Part shown: positions 46,044 through 54,372 of the stretch, in pieces
Layout: each line of letters opens with the position of its first letter
How positions within the stretch are numbered: position 1 is the first letter of the stretch
Notes under the pieces: generated by a model
Seen by the model: only the letters and a program-made list of their open reading frames with translations
Databases searched by the model: none
What the model was told of the DNA's origin: nothing
Translations under genes and position numbers: made by a program
Assembly (NCBI RefSeq): GCF_009193295.2
Contig: NZ_CP059973.1
Location: forward strand, 1,984,001 to 2,048,000
Reading direction: 5' to 3'
From: Bacteroides luhongzhouii
GTDB lineage: Bacteria; Bacteroidota; Bacteroidia; Bacteroidales; Bacteroidaceae
Length of the DNA stretch: 64,000 nucleotides

Positions 46044-46223
46044 TTGATAATATAATTGTCCGATATGGTGGTATCGGATATTATTTGTCGAATTATTCAT
46101 CTTTGTGAAAAGATGGATATATTATTTCCCACTAAGGATTTTTGACATCCTTAAATTTATTAGATGAAAAAAGGTAAAGACTGCACTTGTGAAAGACCGG
46201 TCTGATAATAAACCTTTATTTCG

Positions 46224-46268
46224 AAGGGCGTTCCAATTTTCCCTTATTTCCCAGGAACGCCCTTTTTT
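46224..46268 (+). terminator. Orphan intrinsic terminator
   Basis: An 11-bp perfect stem (AAGGGCGTTCC / GGAACGCCCTT), 19-base loop, six T. There is no coding gene between it and the previous terminator, which makes a small RNA possible. Confidence 0.85.
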
Positions 46269-46438
46269 ATTTCCTAAGAGTTATTCTGGGACCTTCAAAT
46301 TGGAAGTTGTAATAGACTATTACAGACGTGGATTTTATAATGCCTTTTTCTTAAATTCATATCTTTGAGACGGAGCTTGCGGAATTTGCATAAAGAGCTG
46401 GCATCTATCACATCTTTTGTGATACTATGATACCAAAA

Positions 46439-46477
46439 ACATCATAAATCCAATAATGTAAATTGGATTTATGATGT
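46439..46477. repeat. 16-bp perfect inverted repeat
   Basis: ACATCATAAATCCAAT (46439-46454) and ATTGGATTTATGATGT (46462-46477) with a 7-base loop. It is followed by a short T-run and may act as a bidirectional terminator. Confidence 0.7.
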
Positions 46478-46618
46478 CATTTTTAGAGATAGAAACTTAA
46501 AGGGATCTTTTCAGTGCCCTCCGATTTCAAGTCCATCTTTTTTTATGAAACCGTCTGAATAATTATAGTCTTTTGAATGTAACCTTTGACGGATAATTCT
46601 TTAGGTGATATAGTCATT

Positions 46619-47383
46619 TTAGACAATGATAAGCTCAATCCCCATTTCTTCAATCGCTTGAGCCATTGACTGGGAAATGCCGGAGTCTGTAATTATCACA
46701 TCAATACAGTCTAAACTACAGATTTTACCGAATCCACGTCGCCCGAATTTGGAAGAATCTGCTAGGATAATGGTACGCAATGACGCCTCTATCATTTTCT
46801 TGTTTAGGACAGCTTCTTCAATATTAGAGTTTGTGATTCCGTACTCCAGATCGATACCGTCTACTCCTAAAAAGAGTTTTGAACAAGTGATTTGTTCAAA
46901 GAATAAAGAAGTGTAGTCGCCAATGACAGAAAAGGAATTCTTGCGTACGATTCCCCCGAGCTGGATTACTTCGATATTATTAATGGTATTTAATAATAAG
47001 GAGGTTTTCAGAGAAGCTGTAACTACGGTTAAGTGGTTGATGGGAGTGATATGCTCGGCAAACGTATGTACGGTAGAACCGGAAGCGATAATAATAGAAT
47101 CGTTTTCTTCTATTAATTTAGCTGCGGCAGTAGCGATTCTTTTCTTTTCTTCTTTCCGAAGCTTTTCTTTTTCGTGCACATCAATATCTGATGTTAATGG
47201 GTTGACCGGACTTGCACTTCCATGAGTACGGTAGAGAAGTTTTTTTTCTTCCAGATGTTTTAAATCTTTTCGGATCGTTACAGGAGTAACTTCCAGTTCT
47301 TTAGCGATTTCGTTTACTTTGATGAAACCGTTTTTCGCTAAACTTTCAAGAATATACTTATGTCTTTCAGCAATACTTGTCAT
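46619..47383 (-). CDS. glpR: DeoR-family regulator of glycerol-phosphate metabolism
   Basis: 254 residues. N-terminal DeoR winged HTH (ERHKYILESLAKNGFIKVNEIAKELEVTPVTIRKDLKHLEEKKLLYRTHGSA), then the sugar-phosphate-sensing DeoRC domain with ANDSIIIASGSTVHTFAEHI-like phosphate loop and FLGVDGIDLEYGITNSNIEEA near the C-terminus. It is divergent from the glp genes with 216 bp between, the usual position of a GlpR-type repressor. It probably binds the shared intergenic region and responds to a glycerol phosphate; the ligand is inferred. Confidence 0.85.
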   Translation of the reverse strand: MTSIAERHKYILESLAKNGFIKVNEIAKELEVTPVTIRKDLKHLEEKKLLYRTHGSASPVNPLTSDIDVHEKEKLRKEEKKRIATAAAKLIEENDSIIIASGSTVHTFAEHITPINHLTVVTASLKTSLLLNTINNIEVIQLGGIVRKNSFSVIGDYTSLFFEQITCSKLFLGVDGIDLEYGITNSNIEEAVLNKKMIEASLRTIILADSSKFGRRGFGKICSLDCIDVIITDSGISQSMAQAIEEMGIELIIV

Positions 47384-47401
47384 AATTCCCTGTTTTTATC
47401 A

Positions 47402-47433
47402 CAAAGATAAACTAAATATTAATATGTGGCAAA
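47402..47433 (-). promoter_or_regulatory. Promoter of the DeoR regulator
   Basis: On the minus strand TTTG (47433-47430), a 20-nt spacer and TATCTTTG (47409-47402) match the consensus exactly, 19 bp from the start codon. Confidence 0.85.
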
Positions 47434-47522
47434 TAAAAAGATAAAAAGTTTCATTCTATGATATAGAGCTTCCGTTTTATATATAAAATGGTATTCTAAC
47501 GAAAAATAATTTGCTTTTTATA

Positions 47523-47552
47523 TTGGATAATATTTCTTTTTGTGTATTTTTG
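47523..47552 (+). promoter_or_regulatory. Promoter of the glp operon
   Basis: TTG at 47523-47525, a 19-nt spacer and TATTTTTG at 47545-47552, with the start codon 47 bp downstream. It is 90 bp from the divergent regulator promoter. Confidence 0.8.
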
Positions 47553-47599
47553 CAGTGCTGATTTATAAATAAAGAAAGAAAACGAAATATTTATAAGGA

Positions 47600-49171
47600 A
47601 TGAAACGAAGTGATTTGCTTGAGAGGATGCTCAATTGGGAATGTGAATGTGATATCTTGGTGATCGGTGGTGGAGCTACCGGATTAGGGGCTGCAGTGGA
47701 CGCAGCCTCCAGGGGGTACAGAGTTATTCTATTGGAACAGCATGATTTTGCTAAGGGTACTTCTTGTCGCAGTACGAAGCTGGTACATGGAGGAGTTCGG
47801 TATCTGGCTCAGGGAGATGTCTCTATGGTAGTTGAAGCATTACATGAACGTGGGCGTATGAGGCTCAATGCTCCTCATCTAGTGAAAGATATGCGTTTTA
47901 TAATAGGCAATTACCGCTGGTGGGAAAAGCCTTTTTATGCGGTGGGGCTGACTTGTTATGATTTACTGGCCGGACGCAAAGCATTGGGACGTTCGTTACC
48001 GATGTTAAAACGTTCTGTATTAAAAGAAATACCTTCTTTAAAGCATGAAGGATTGAGAGGTGGAGTGGTATATCATGACGGACAGTTTGATGATTCGCGC
48101 ATGGCTATAACGCTGGCACTGACTGCTATTGATAAAGGTGGAGTGTGCTTGAATTATATAAAGGTGAATTGTTTGCTGAAAGATACCTCCGGAAAAATAA
48201 ATGGGGTGCATGCTGTCGATACGCTTGACGGGAAAGAATATCAGATAAAATCGAAAGTAGTAGTGAATGCTACCGGAGTCTTTGTGGACGATGTGATGAA
48301 GATGGATGAATGTGATACCCGGAGGAAAGTACGTCCCAGTCAGGGAGTGCATTTGGTAGTTGATAGTAAATTCTTGGGTGGCCACTCGGCACTAATGATA
48401 CCTAAAACAAAAGATGGACGCGTCCTTTTTGGAGTGCCCTGGCATGGAAAGGTGGTGCTTGGCACAACGGATACCCCTCTGAATGAGGCTTCTTTGGAAC
48501 CGAGAGCATTGGAAGAAGAGGTTGATTTCATTTTAGATCAGGCCGGGCAGTATCTCGAACGGAAACCGACCCGTGCCGATGTGCTTTCGGTTTTTGCCGG
48601 TTTGCGCCCTTTGGCTGCGCCAACGCATGCTGATTCGAAGAAAACGAAAGAGATTTCACGGAATCATAAAATCTATCGTTCGAAATCGGGGCTTTTGACA
48701 ATTACCGGAGGGAAGTGGACTACTTATCGTGCAATGGCTGAAGATGTCATCAATCAGGCCATCGTAATAGGAGGGTTGTCTCCTGCGGAATGTGTGACGA
48801 AGAATTTGAGGGTTCATGGATATACAAAAGAGCAATTTGATGAGAATGACTGGAATTATGTGTATGGCAGCGACGCGGACAAAATACAAAAGATGATAGA
48901 AAAAGAGCCTTCTTTTGCTGAAAAGTTGTATGAAGGTTATACTTTTACAGCGGCTCATGTTGTGTGGGCGGCTCGTGAGGAGTTTGCGCAGAATATAGAA
49001 GATGTGTTGGCCCGTCGGGTGAGGATGTTATTTCTGGATGCCCGTGCTGCTCTTAAAATAGCTCCGAAAGTGGCATCGGTATTAGCGACGGAACTGGGAA
49101 AGGACAAAACTTGGGAGCAGGCGCAGATAGCTGACTTTAGCCGATTGGCAAGAGGGTATATCTTGAATTAA
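47600..49171 (+). CDS. glpD: FAD-dependent glycerol-3-phosphate dehydrogenase
   Basis: 523 residues. The FAD-binding Rossmann motif DILVIGGGATGLGAAVDAASRG (about 18-39) is followed by the GlpD signature KGTSCRSTKLVHGGVRYLAQGD, FGVPWHGKVVLGTTDTPL and SGLLTITGGKWTTYRAMAED, and a C-terminal helical domain (AAHVVWAAREEFAQNIEDVLARRVRMLFLDARAA). It oxidises glycerol-3-phosphate to dihydroxyacetone phosphate at the inner membrane, passing electrons to the quinone pool. First gene of the operon behind a clear promoter and opposite a DeoR regulator. Confidence 0.95.
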   Translation: MKRSDLLERMLNWECECDILVIGGGATGLGAAVDAASRGYRVILLEQHDFAKGTSCRSTKLVHGGVRYLAQGDVSMVVEALHERGRMRLNAPHLVKDMRFIIGNYRWWEKPFYAVGLTCYDLLAGRKALGRSLPMLKRSVLKEIPSLKHEGLRGGVVYHDGQFDDSRMAITLALTAIDKGGVCLNYIKVNCLLKDTSGKINGVHAVDTLDGKEYQIKSKVVVNATGVFVDDVMKMDECDTRRKVRPSQGVHLVVDSKFLGGHSALMIPKTKDGRVLFGVPWHGKVVLGTTDTPLNEASLEPRALEEEVDFILDQAGQYLERKPTRADVLSVFAGLRPLAAPTHADSKKTKEISRNHKIYRSKSGLLTITGGKWTTYRAMAEDVINQAIVIGGLSPAECVTKNLRVHGYTKEQFDENDWNYVYGSDADKIQKMIEKEPSFAEKLYEGYTFTAAHVVWAAREEFAQNIEDVLARRVRMLFLDARAALKIAPKVASVLATELGKDKTWEQAQIADFSRLARGYILN

Positions 49172-49206
49172 AAGAAAAAAATACTTTAATTGTTGTTTGT
49201 AAATAA

Positions 49207-50118
49207 ATGCTTATGAAAAGTTGTATGGTTTTGCGGAGAGGGCTCGTGGCCTCATTGATGTTTCTTCTGTTGGCAGGGATACAGTCTGTGTCGGCGCAGG
49301 AAAAACTACATCTGTTAAAGTTTGACGGTGTCACACAATTGAAAGACTTCTTTAAATATGTGGAAAATGGCTCAATCATTGTAAGCGGGCATCGTGGTGG
49401 ATACGAAGATGGGTATTCGGAAAATTGCATCGAAGGTTTGGAAAATGTGCTGAAGCAAATGCCGGCTTTCTTCGAAATCGATCCTCGTCTGACAAAAGAT
49501 AGCGTGATTGTATTGATGCATGACGCTACTTTGGATCGTACAACAACAGGAACGGGAAAAGTTTGCGATCATACCTGGAAAGAGTTGCAGAAGCTTCGTT
49601 TGAAAGACCATTCGGGAAAAGTGACCAACTGCAAGATTCCTACTTTGGAAGAAGTAATCAAATGGAGCAGAGGTAAAACGATTATAAACCTTGATAAGAA
49701 AGATGTGCCGATGGCTATGATTGCGGCTTTGATCAAAAAGCACAAGGCGGAGGGACATGTGATGCTGACTGTGCATACCGGTGCTCAAGCCAGATATTAT
49801 TATGACCGTTTTCCGACGATTATGATGTCCGCTTTCGCCCGTAATATGAAAGAATTTGAGGACTTGTCGATATCAGGTGTGCCATGGGAAAATATGATCG
49901 CTTATGTAGGGCATAGTATGACACCCGAAAATAAGAAAATCGTTGAAATGCTGCATGCTCGTGGCGTGCGTTGTATGATTAGCGTGGCGCCTACGCACGA
50001 CAAGTTGCCTTTGAAAGAAGAACGGGCTTTAAAATATAAAGAAGAGATAGATAAGAAACCGGATATTATAGAATCTGATATACCGACAGAAGTATGGACA
50101 GTTTTGCAATCTCGATAG
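49207..50118 (+). CDS. Exported glycerophosphodiester phosphodiesterase
   Basis: 303 residues with a signal peptide (cleavage after VSA). GDPD TIM-barrel motifs: GHRGG (His62-Arg63), ENCIEG, FEIDPRLTKDSVIVLMHDATLDRTTTGTG with the catalytic His-Asp and metal ligands, then LDEK-type IINLDKK. It hydrolyses glycerophosphodiesters from phospholipids to glycerol-3-phosphate plus alcohol in the periplasm, supplying the transporter and dehydrogenase encoded beside it. It lies 35 bp after glpD. Confidence 0.9.
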   Translation: MLMKSCMVLRRGLVASLMFLLLAGIQSVSAQEKLHLLKFDGVTQLKDFFKYVENGSIIVSGHRGGYEDGYSENCIEGLENVLKQMPAFFEIDPRLTKDSVIVLMHDATLDRTTTGTGKVCDHTWKELQKLRLKDHSGKVTNCKIPTLEEVIKWSRGKTIINLDKKDVPMAMIAALIKKHKAEGHVMLTVHTGAQARYYYDRFPTIMMSAFARNMKEFEDLSISGVPWENMIAYVGHSMTPENKKIVEMLHARGVRCMISVAPTHDKLPLKEERALKYKEEIDKKPDIIESDIPTEVWTVLQSR

Positions 50119-50201
50119 ATTGTTGCCCTGATATGGTGCAACGTCTGTTTACTATCGTAAAGGAAAATCCGGTTAGTGAACTAACAATTAATACTGTGAA
50201 A

Positions 50202-51542
50202 ATGTCAAAAGTGGAACAAGCATTGAAAGCTGCGAATGAGACACGTGCTCTTCGCGTAGGAAATGGAATATTAAATGAAGTAGCCGGACTGTTTAAGGAA
50301 CAGTTTGCAGGAAGAAAGGCTGTAGTGGTAGCTGACGTAATTACCTATCGTGTTGCTGGCGAAAGAGTAGAGAAAGAGTTGCGTAATGCGAATATAGAAT
50401 TATTACCATCTTTTATTTTTACTGATTCCGACCTGTATGCGGAATATTCGTATGTTGACCGGCTGGTTGAATCGTTGAAAGTGCATGACGCTATTCCGGT
50501 AGCTGTCGGCTCCGGTACGATTAATGATTTAACGAAGTTAGCTTCTCATCTTGTCGGAAGAAGATATATGTGTGTGGCTACTGCCGCTTCCATGGATGGA
50601 TATACTGCATTCGGCGCTTCCATTACTGCAAATGGCGCTAAACAGACTTTTAGCTGTCCGGCACCGCAAGCTGTATTGGCTGATATTGAAATAATAAAGA
50701 AAGCTCCCAGGGCGATGACGGCATCAGGATATGCTGACTTGTTTGCAAAAGTGACGGCTGGTGCCGATTGGATTCTGGCCGATTGGATGGGCATAGAAGA
50801 TATTGATGAAAAGGCGTGGTCGATTGTGCAGGATGGATTGCATGATGCGCTTTCGAATCCTGAAGGTGCGGTGGCTGGAGACGAAAAAGCGGTGTCGCAA
50901 CTTATTGAAGGATTGATGCTGGGAGGTTTTGCCATGCAATGGTCTAAATCGAGTCGTCCGGCTTCGGGGGCGGAACATCAGTTCAGCCATCTTTGGAATA
51001 TGGAACATCATTTAAATCAGGGTGAGCATGTTTCTCATGGCTTTCAGGTGAGTATAGGTATGTTGGCTATAACGGCATTTTATGAACAAGTGTTGAACAC
51101 TCCATTAGAGAAACTGGACGTGGAAGCGTGTTGTGCGGCATGGCCTGAACCGGAAATAGCCGATGAGGTAGCTCTTGATATGTTTGCCGGTACTGATTTT
51201 CCTACTATTGGTCTACAAGAGACGAAAGCGAAATATGTGACACGGGAGCAATTGGCTGTTCAATTGCGGCAGTTGAAAGAATACTGGCCTGAAATTCGTG
51301 AACGTTTGTCCAAGCAGTTGATTCCTTACAAAGAAGTGAAACAATCCCTGCGGCAGGTAGGCGCTCCTATAGAACCGGAACAAATCGGTATTACACGGAA
51401 ACGCCTGCGTGAAACGTTTGTTCGTGCACAATTTATTCGCCGTCGTTTTACTGTCCTCGATTTAGCTGTACGGACAGGATATATGGAACAGTGGCTGGAT
51501 GGATTGTTTGGTAAAGGTAAAATATGGGAAATAACAGATTAA
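50202..51542 (+). CDS. egsA: sn-Glycerol-1-phosphate dehydrogenase (EgsA/AraM-like)
   Basis: 446 residues from ATG 50202 (MSKVEQALKAANETRALRVGNGIL). The open frame extends 36 codons upstream but overlaps the preceding gene and lacks similarity. Iron-containing-alcohol-dehydrogenase fold with NAD site AVGSGTINDLTKLASHLVGRRYMCVATAASMDGYTAFGASIT, and metal-binding His in GAEHQFSHLWNMEHH and VSHGFQ. The family reversibly converts dihydroxyacetone phosphate to sn-glycerol-1-phosphate with NAD(P)H. Presence in a glycerol-3-phosphate operon is notable: the two stereoisomers share dihydroxyacetone phosphate as link. Confidence 0.82.
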   Translation: MSKVEQALKAANETRALRVGNGILNEVAGLFKEQFAGRKAVVVADVITYRVAGERVEKELRNANIELLPSFIFTDSDLYAEYSYVDRLVESLKVHDAIPVAVGSGTINDLTKLASHLVGRRYMCVATAASMDGYTAFGASITANGAKQTFSCPAPQAVLADIEIIKKAPRAMTASGYADLFAKVTAGADWILADWMGIEDIDEKAWSIVQDGLHDALSNPEGAVAGDEKAVSQLIEGLMLGGFAMQWSKSSRPASGAEHQFSHLWNMEHHLNQGEHVSHGFQVSIGMLAITAFYEQVLNTPLEKLDVEACCAAWPEPEIADEVALDMFAGTDFPTIGLQETKAKYVTREQLAVQLRQLKEYWPEIRERLSKQLIPYKEVKQSLRQVGAPIEPEQIGITRKRLRETFVRAQFIRRRFTVLDLAVRTGYMEQWLDGLFGKGKIWEITD

Positions 51543-52831
51543 TCATGACAGGAATGGAACTACAAGGAATGGCGCCCGAAGTGGCAAAGAAATTTAAATA
51601 CTGGCAGACGCGGACGATAATAGCAAGTATGATAGGCTATGCTCTATTCTATTTTGTTCGTAAAAACTTGAGTATTGCAATGCCTGCCATGCAGGATGAT
51701 TTGGGAATAACCAAGGGTGACTTGGGATTATTTCTGACCTTACACGGATTGCTGTACGGAGTTTCCAAGTTTGCCAACGGCTTTGTTGGCGACCGGGTGA
51801 ATGCCCGCTATTTTATGGTGACAGGTTTAGTGCTCTCTGCAGCATGTAATATTTGGTTTGGGTTTAGTTCTGCTGTGGTGATGTTTGGCATCGTGTGGAT
51901 GTTGAACGGATGGTTTCAGGGAATGGGATTTCCCCCTTGTGCCCGTTTATTGACGCATTGGATACCTCCTACGCAGTTGGCTACAAAGATGTCGGTGTGG
52001 AACACCTCACATTCTGTAGGCGCAGGTTTAGTGGTGATTGTTTGTGGATATATTGTCAGTCTCGGATGGCGCTGGTGTTTCTGGTTCCCTTCTATTATAG
52101 CCTTGGTTGGTGCGGCCGGTCTGTGGTTTGCTTTGCGCGATACGCCTCGCTCGGTAGGTCTCCCGGAACTGAACTCAAAAACGGGTGTAGAAGAAAAAGA
52201 AGATACTTCTGCCGAATTTAAGCAATTTGTGCGTAAGAATGTCTTTGGAAATCCGGCGATTTGGATACTGGCTATTGCCAACTTTTTTGTGTATATCGTG
52301 CGCTATGCTGTACTTGACTGGGGACCGACTCTTTTGGGAGAGTGGAAGGGAGTTTCTATTCATCATGCAGGTTGGATGGTGGCAGCCTTTGAAATATCCG
52401 GAATTGTAGGTATGCTGGTAGCCGGTTGGGCAACCGATCGTTTCTTTGGCGGACGTGGTCCACGCGTTTGTGTGATTTGCATGGCACTGGCTACGGTGTT
52501 TGTTGCTTTATTCTGGGGAATATCCCAACCTCCCATGTGGCTTGCTACGCTTTTATTGGGAGCGGCAGGATTCTGTATTTATGGTCCGCAAGCTTTGGTA
52601 GGTATTGCTGCGGCTAATATAGCCACAAAGAAAGCAGCCGCTACGGCAGTCGGATTCACGGGATTGTTCGGATATGCCAGTACGTTGGTCTCCGGTTGGG
52701 GATTAGGATTGTTGGCTCAACATTATGGTTGGAATATTGCAGTGGGTGCATTAATCCTGATTGCTATAATGGGAACTTTGATATTTATGGCCGCATGGTC
52801 GGCAAAAGCAAATGGGTATGATAATGATTAA
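51524..52831 (+). CDS. glpT: Glycerol-3-phosphate/phosphate antiporter (MFS, GlpT-like)
   Basis: 435 residues; ATG 51545, 2 bp after the previous stop, is an equally good start. Twelve hydrophobic helices. The organophosphate:phosphate antiporter features are clear: YALFYFVRKNLSIAMPAMQDDLGITKGDLGLFLTLHGLLYGVSKFANGF (with the phosphate-binding Arg), GWFQGMGFPPCARLLTHW, and AGWATDRFFGGRGPRV. Imports glycerol-3-phosphate in exchange for phosphate across the inner membrane. Substrate is assigned from the operon; a hexose-phosphate carrier of the same family is possible but less likely. Confidence 0.88.
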   Translation: MGNNRLIMTGMELQGMAPEVAKKFKYWQTRTIIASMIGYALFYFVRKNLSIAMPAMQDDLGITKGDLGLFLTLHGLLYGVSKFANGFVGDRVNARYFMVTGLVLSAACNIWFGFSSAVVMFGIVWMLNGWFQGMGFPPCARLLTHWIPPTQLATKMSVWNTSHSVGAGLVVIVCGYIVSLGWRWCFWFPSIIALVGAAGLWFALRDTPRSVGLPELNSKTGVEEKEDTSAEFKQFVRKNVFGNPAIWILAIANFFVYIVRYAVLDWGPTLLGEWKGVSIHHAGWMVAAFEISGIVGMLVAGWATDRFFGGRGPRVCVICMALATVFVALFWGISQPPMWLATLLLGAAGFCIYGPQALVGIAAANIATKKAAATAVGFTGLFGYASTLVSGWGLGLLAQHYGWNIAVGALILIAIMGTLIFMAAWSAKANGYDND

Positions 52832-53684
52832 TGAGGTAGAACATAAATTGAATGCGGAACTTATGGATCGTATTCGTCGGATCAAGCATATTGCTTTGGA
52901 TATGGACGGAACGATTTATAACGGAAACACGTTATTTCCTTTTACGATTGCTTTCCTGGATAAAATGAAAGAATTGGGAATTGGTTATTCGTTTCTGACG
53001 AATAATCCTTCCAAAAGCACGAATGATTATCTTCGACACCTATCCGGCATGGGGATTAAAGCAGTGAAAGATGAATTTTATACATCGGCTCAAGCGACCA
53101 TAGATTATATACGTGTATATCATCCGGAGTGTAAACGGCTTTTCTTGTTGGGCACTCCCAGCATGATAAAAGAATTTGAGGAAGCCGGATTCGAGTCTAC
53201 TGATGACAATGCTGATGATGAACCGGATGCAGTGGTTGTCAGTTTTGATATGTCGCTTGTTTACTCGCGCTTATGTCGTGCTGCGTGGTGGATTAATCAG
53301 AAGAAGCTCTATATTGCTACTAATCCGGATCGTGTGTGTCCTACGGATAAACCTTTAGTGTTAGTGGATTGTGGCTCTATTTGTTCCAGTTTGGAGTATG
53401 CTACGGGGCGGGAACCGGATGTTGTGATTGGAAAACCCGATCCGCGAATGTTGAACGGAATAATGGAACGGCATAACTTGCAGCCTGATCAGGTAGCTAT
53501 GGTGGGTGATCGTATTTATACCGACATATTAATGGCGCAGAAAGCAAATGCTTTGGGAGTGCTGGTACTTTCCGGCGAAACAACGTATGAGACAGCTATT
53601 GCTGTTCATCCTAATCCGGACTTGATTTTACGTGATCTGGCAGCATTCCAGCAAATGATTTTGTTGGCTCATGAAATAGATTAG
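52812..53684 (+). CDS. HAD-superfamily phosphatase (NagD/AraL type)
   Basis: 290 residues (ATGs at 52812, 52818 and 52824 all possible; overlaps the transporter end). HAD motif I ALDMDGTIYNGNTLFP, motif II SFLTNNPSKS, a C2-type cap, and motif IV GKPDPRML...VAMVGDRIYTDILMAQKAN. NagD-like enzymes dephosphorylate small sugar or glycerol phosphates. As the last gene of the operon, with a glycerol-1-phosphate dehydrogenase nearby, glycerol-1-phosphate or glycolate phosphate is a plausible substrate; not shown. Confidence 0.85.
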   Translation: MGMIMINEVEHKLNAELMDRIRRIKHIALDMDGTIYNGNTLFPFTIAFLDKMKELGIGYSFLTNNPSKSTNDYLRHLSGMGIKAVKDEFYTSAQATIDYIRVYHPECKRLFLLGTPSMIKEFEEAGFESTDDNADDEPDAVVVSFDMSLVYSRLCRAAWWINQKKLYIATNPDRVCPTDKPLVLVDCGSICSSLEYATGREPDVVIGKPDPRMLNGIMERHNLQPDQVAMVGDRIYTDILMAQKANALGVLVLSGETTYETAIAVHPNPDLILRDLAAFQQMILLAHEID

Positions 53685-53739
53685 ATTGGTGCATGAAAAT
53701 GCAATAGTATATTTATTTTTAGTGTTTTTGATAGGTATG

Positions 53740-53777
53740 ATGTTACGGACAGTTCTACTGTCCGTAACATTTTTTTT
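53740..53777 (+). terminator. Terminator of the glp operon
   Basis: A perfect 14-bp stem (ATGTTACGGACAGT / ACTGTCCGTAACAT) with a three-base loop and eight T. Confidence 0.95.
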
Positions 53778-53849
53778 GTCAGAAATGATCTTGGTTTCTA
53801 TTGGTGCAGTCATGAGTACATCAATTAAAAACTCCTCCCTGAATCCAAT

Positions 53850-54146
53850 TTGATTGAAACGATATCACTGTATTACCCTATAGTGAATCTTATTCATTCC
53901 CGGTGCGGTTTTGAACTAATTGTGCCGAAAATAACCAAAGCCCCAATAAAGTTTGGTTCTCCTCCTTCACATCCTTCACGGATGGTAATCGTCTGTTTGA
54001 TAGGTGTTTGCTGTGAACAAATAAAGAAAAGTCTTTTCTTCACGCCCTTCACGCCTTCACAATCCCCACAGTTTGCACTTTCATAGCCCGTAACCTTTGC
54101 ATCGGCATTGTCAATCTTAGCAAATTGAACAGCTTGCATCTAAGAA
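53850..54146 (-). other. Degenerate repeated Bacteroides sequence (small ORF relic)
   Basis: The minus-strand frame 54139-53894 (81 codons) contains GDCEGVKGVKKRLFF, ICSQQTPIKQTITIREGCEGGEPNF and GTISSKPHRE. This composition recurs, as I recall, as short fragments near mobile or accessory genes in Bacteroides genomes. There is no promoter or ribosome-binding context. It is immediately followed by the inverted repeat at 54147-54228, so it is better seen as part of a repeated non-coding element than as a gene. Confidence 0.35.
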
Positions 54147-54228
54147 GCCGACTAGAGTTGTCTACCTAGTCGACTATTGTTGTCTAATCAGCCGACTATA
54201 GTCATCCAGGTAGACAACTATAGTCGGC
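54147..54228. repeat. Nested inverted repeat (GCCGACTA family)
   Basis: Outer arms 54147-54167 and 54208-54228 are 21 bp long with one mismatch (arms start GCCGACTAGAGTTGTCTACC). The interior repeats TCGACTA, TTGTCTA and GCCGACTATAGTC, so several alternative hairpins can form. No T-run follows. Confidence 0.75.
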
Positions 54229-54372
54229 GATTAATAAATAGAAATAAAGTATATGATAAGACGGTAGTTTATCAGTAATAAGAAGGCTGATTTTTAATAT
54301 TGGTAATGAATAAAATATATTCATAACTGTGCAGAAAGGAATCAAGCAAATGAATCTTGTTAGTGAGTTAAA

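Larger units (their letters stand above)
46044..46618. other. Gap with an orphan terminator and a palindrome
   Basis: No gene of normal size. A 13-codon frame (MKKGKDCTCERPV, from 46163) lies before an orphan terminator at 46224-46268, so a short RNA between about 46060 and 46268 is possible. A 16-bp palindrome follows at 46439-46477. Confidence 0.35.

Noticed and set aside
50094..50201. N-terminal extension of the glycerol-1-phosphate dehydrogenase
   Set aside because: Overlaps the preceding gene and has no family similarity; ATG 50202 fits the family start.
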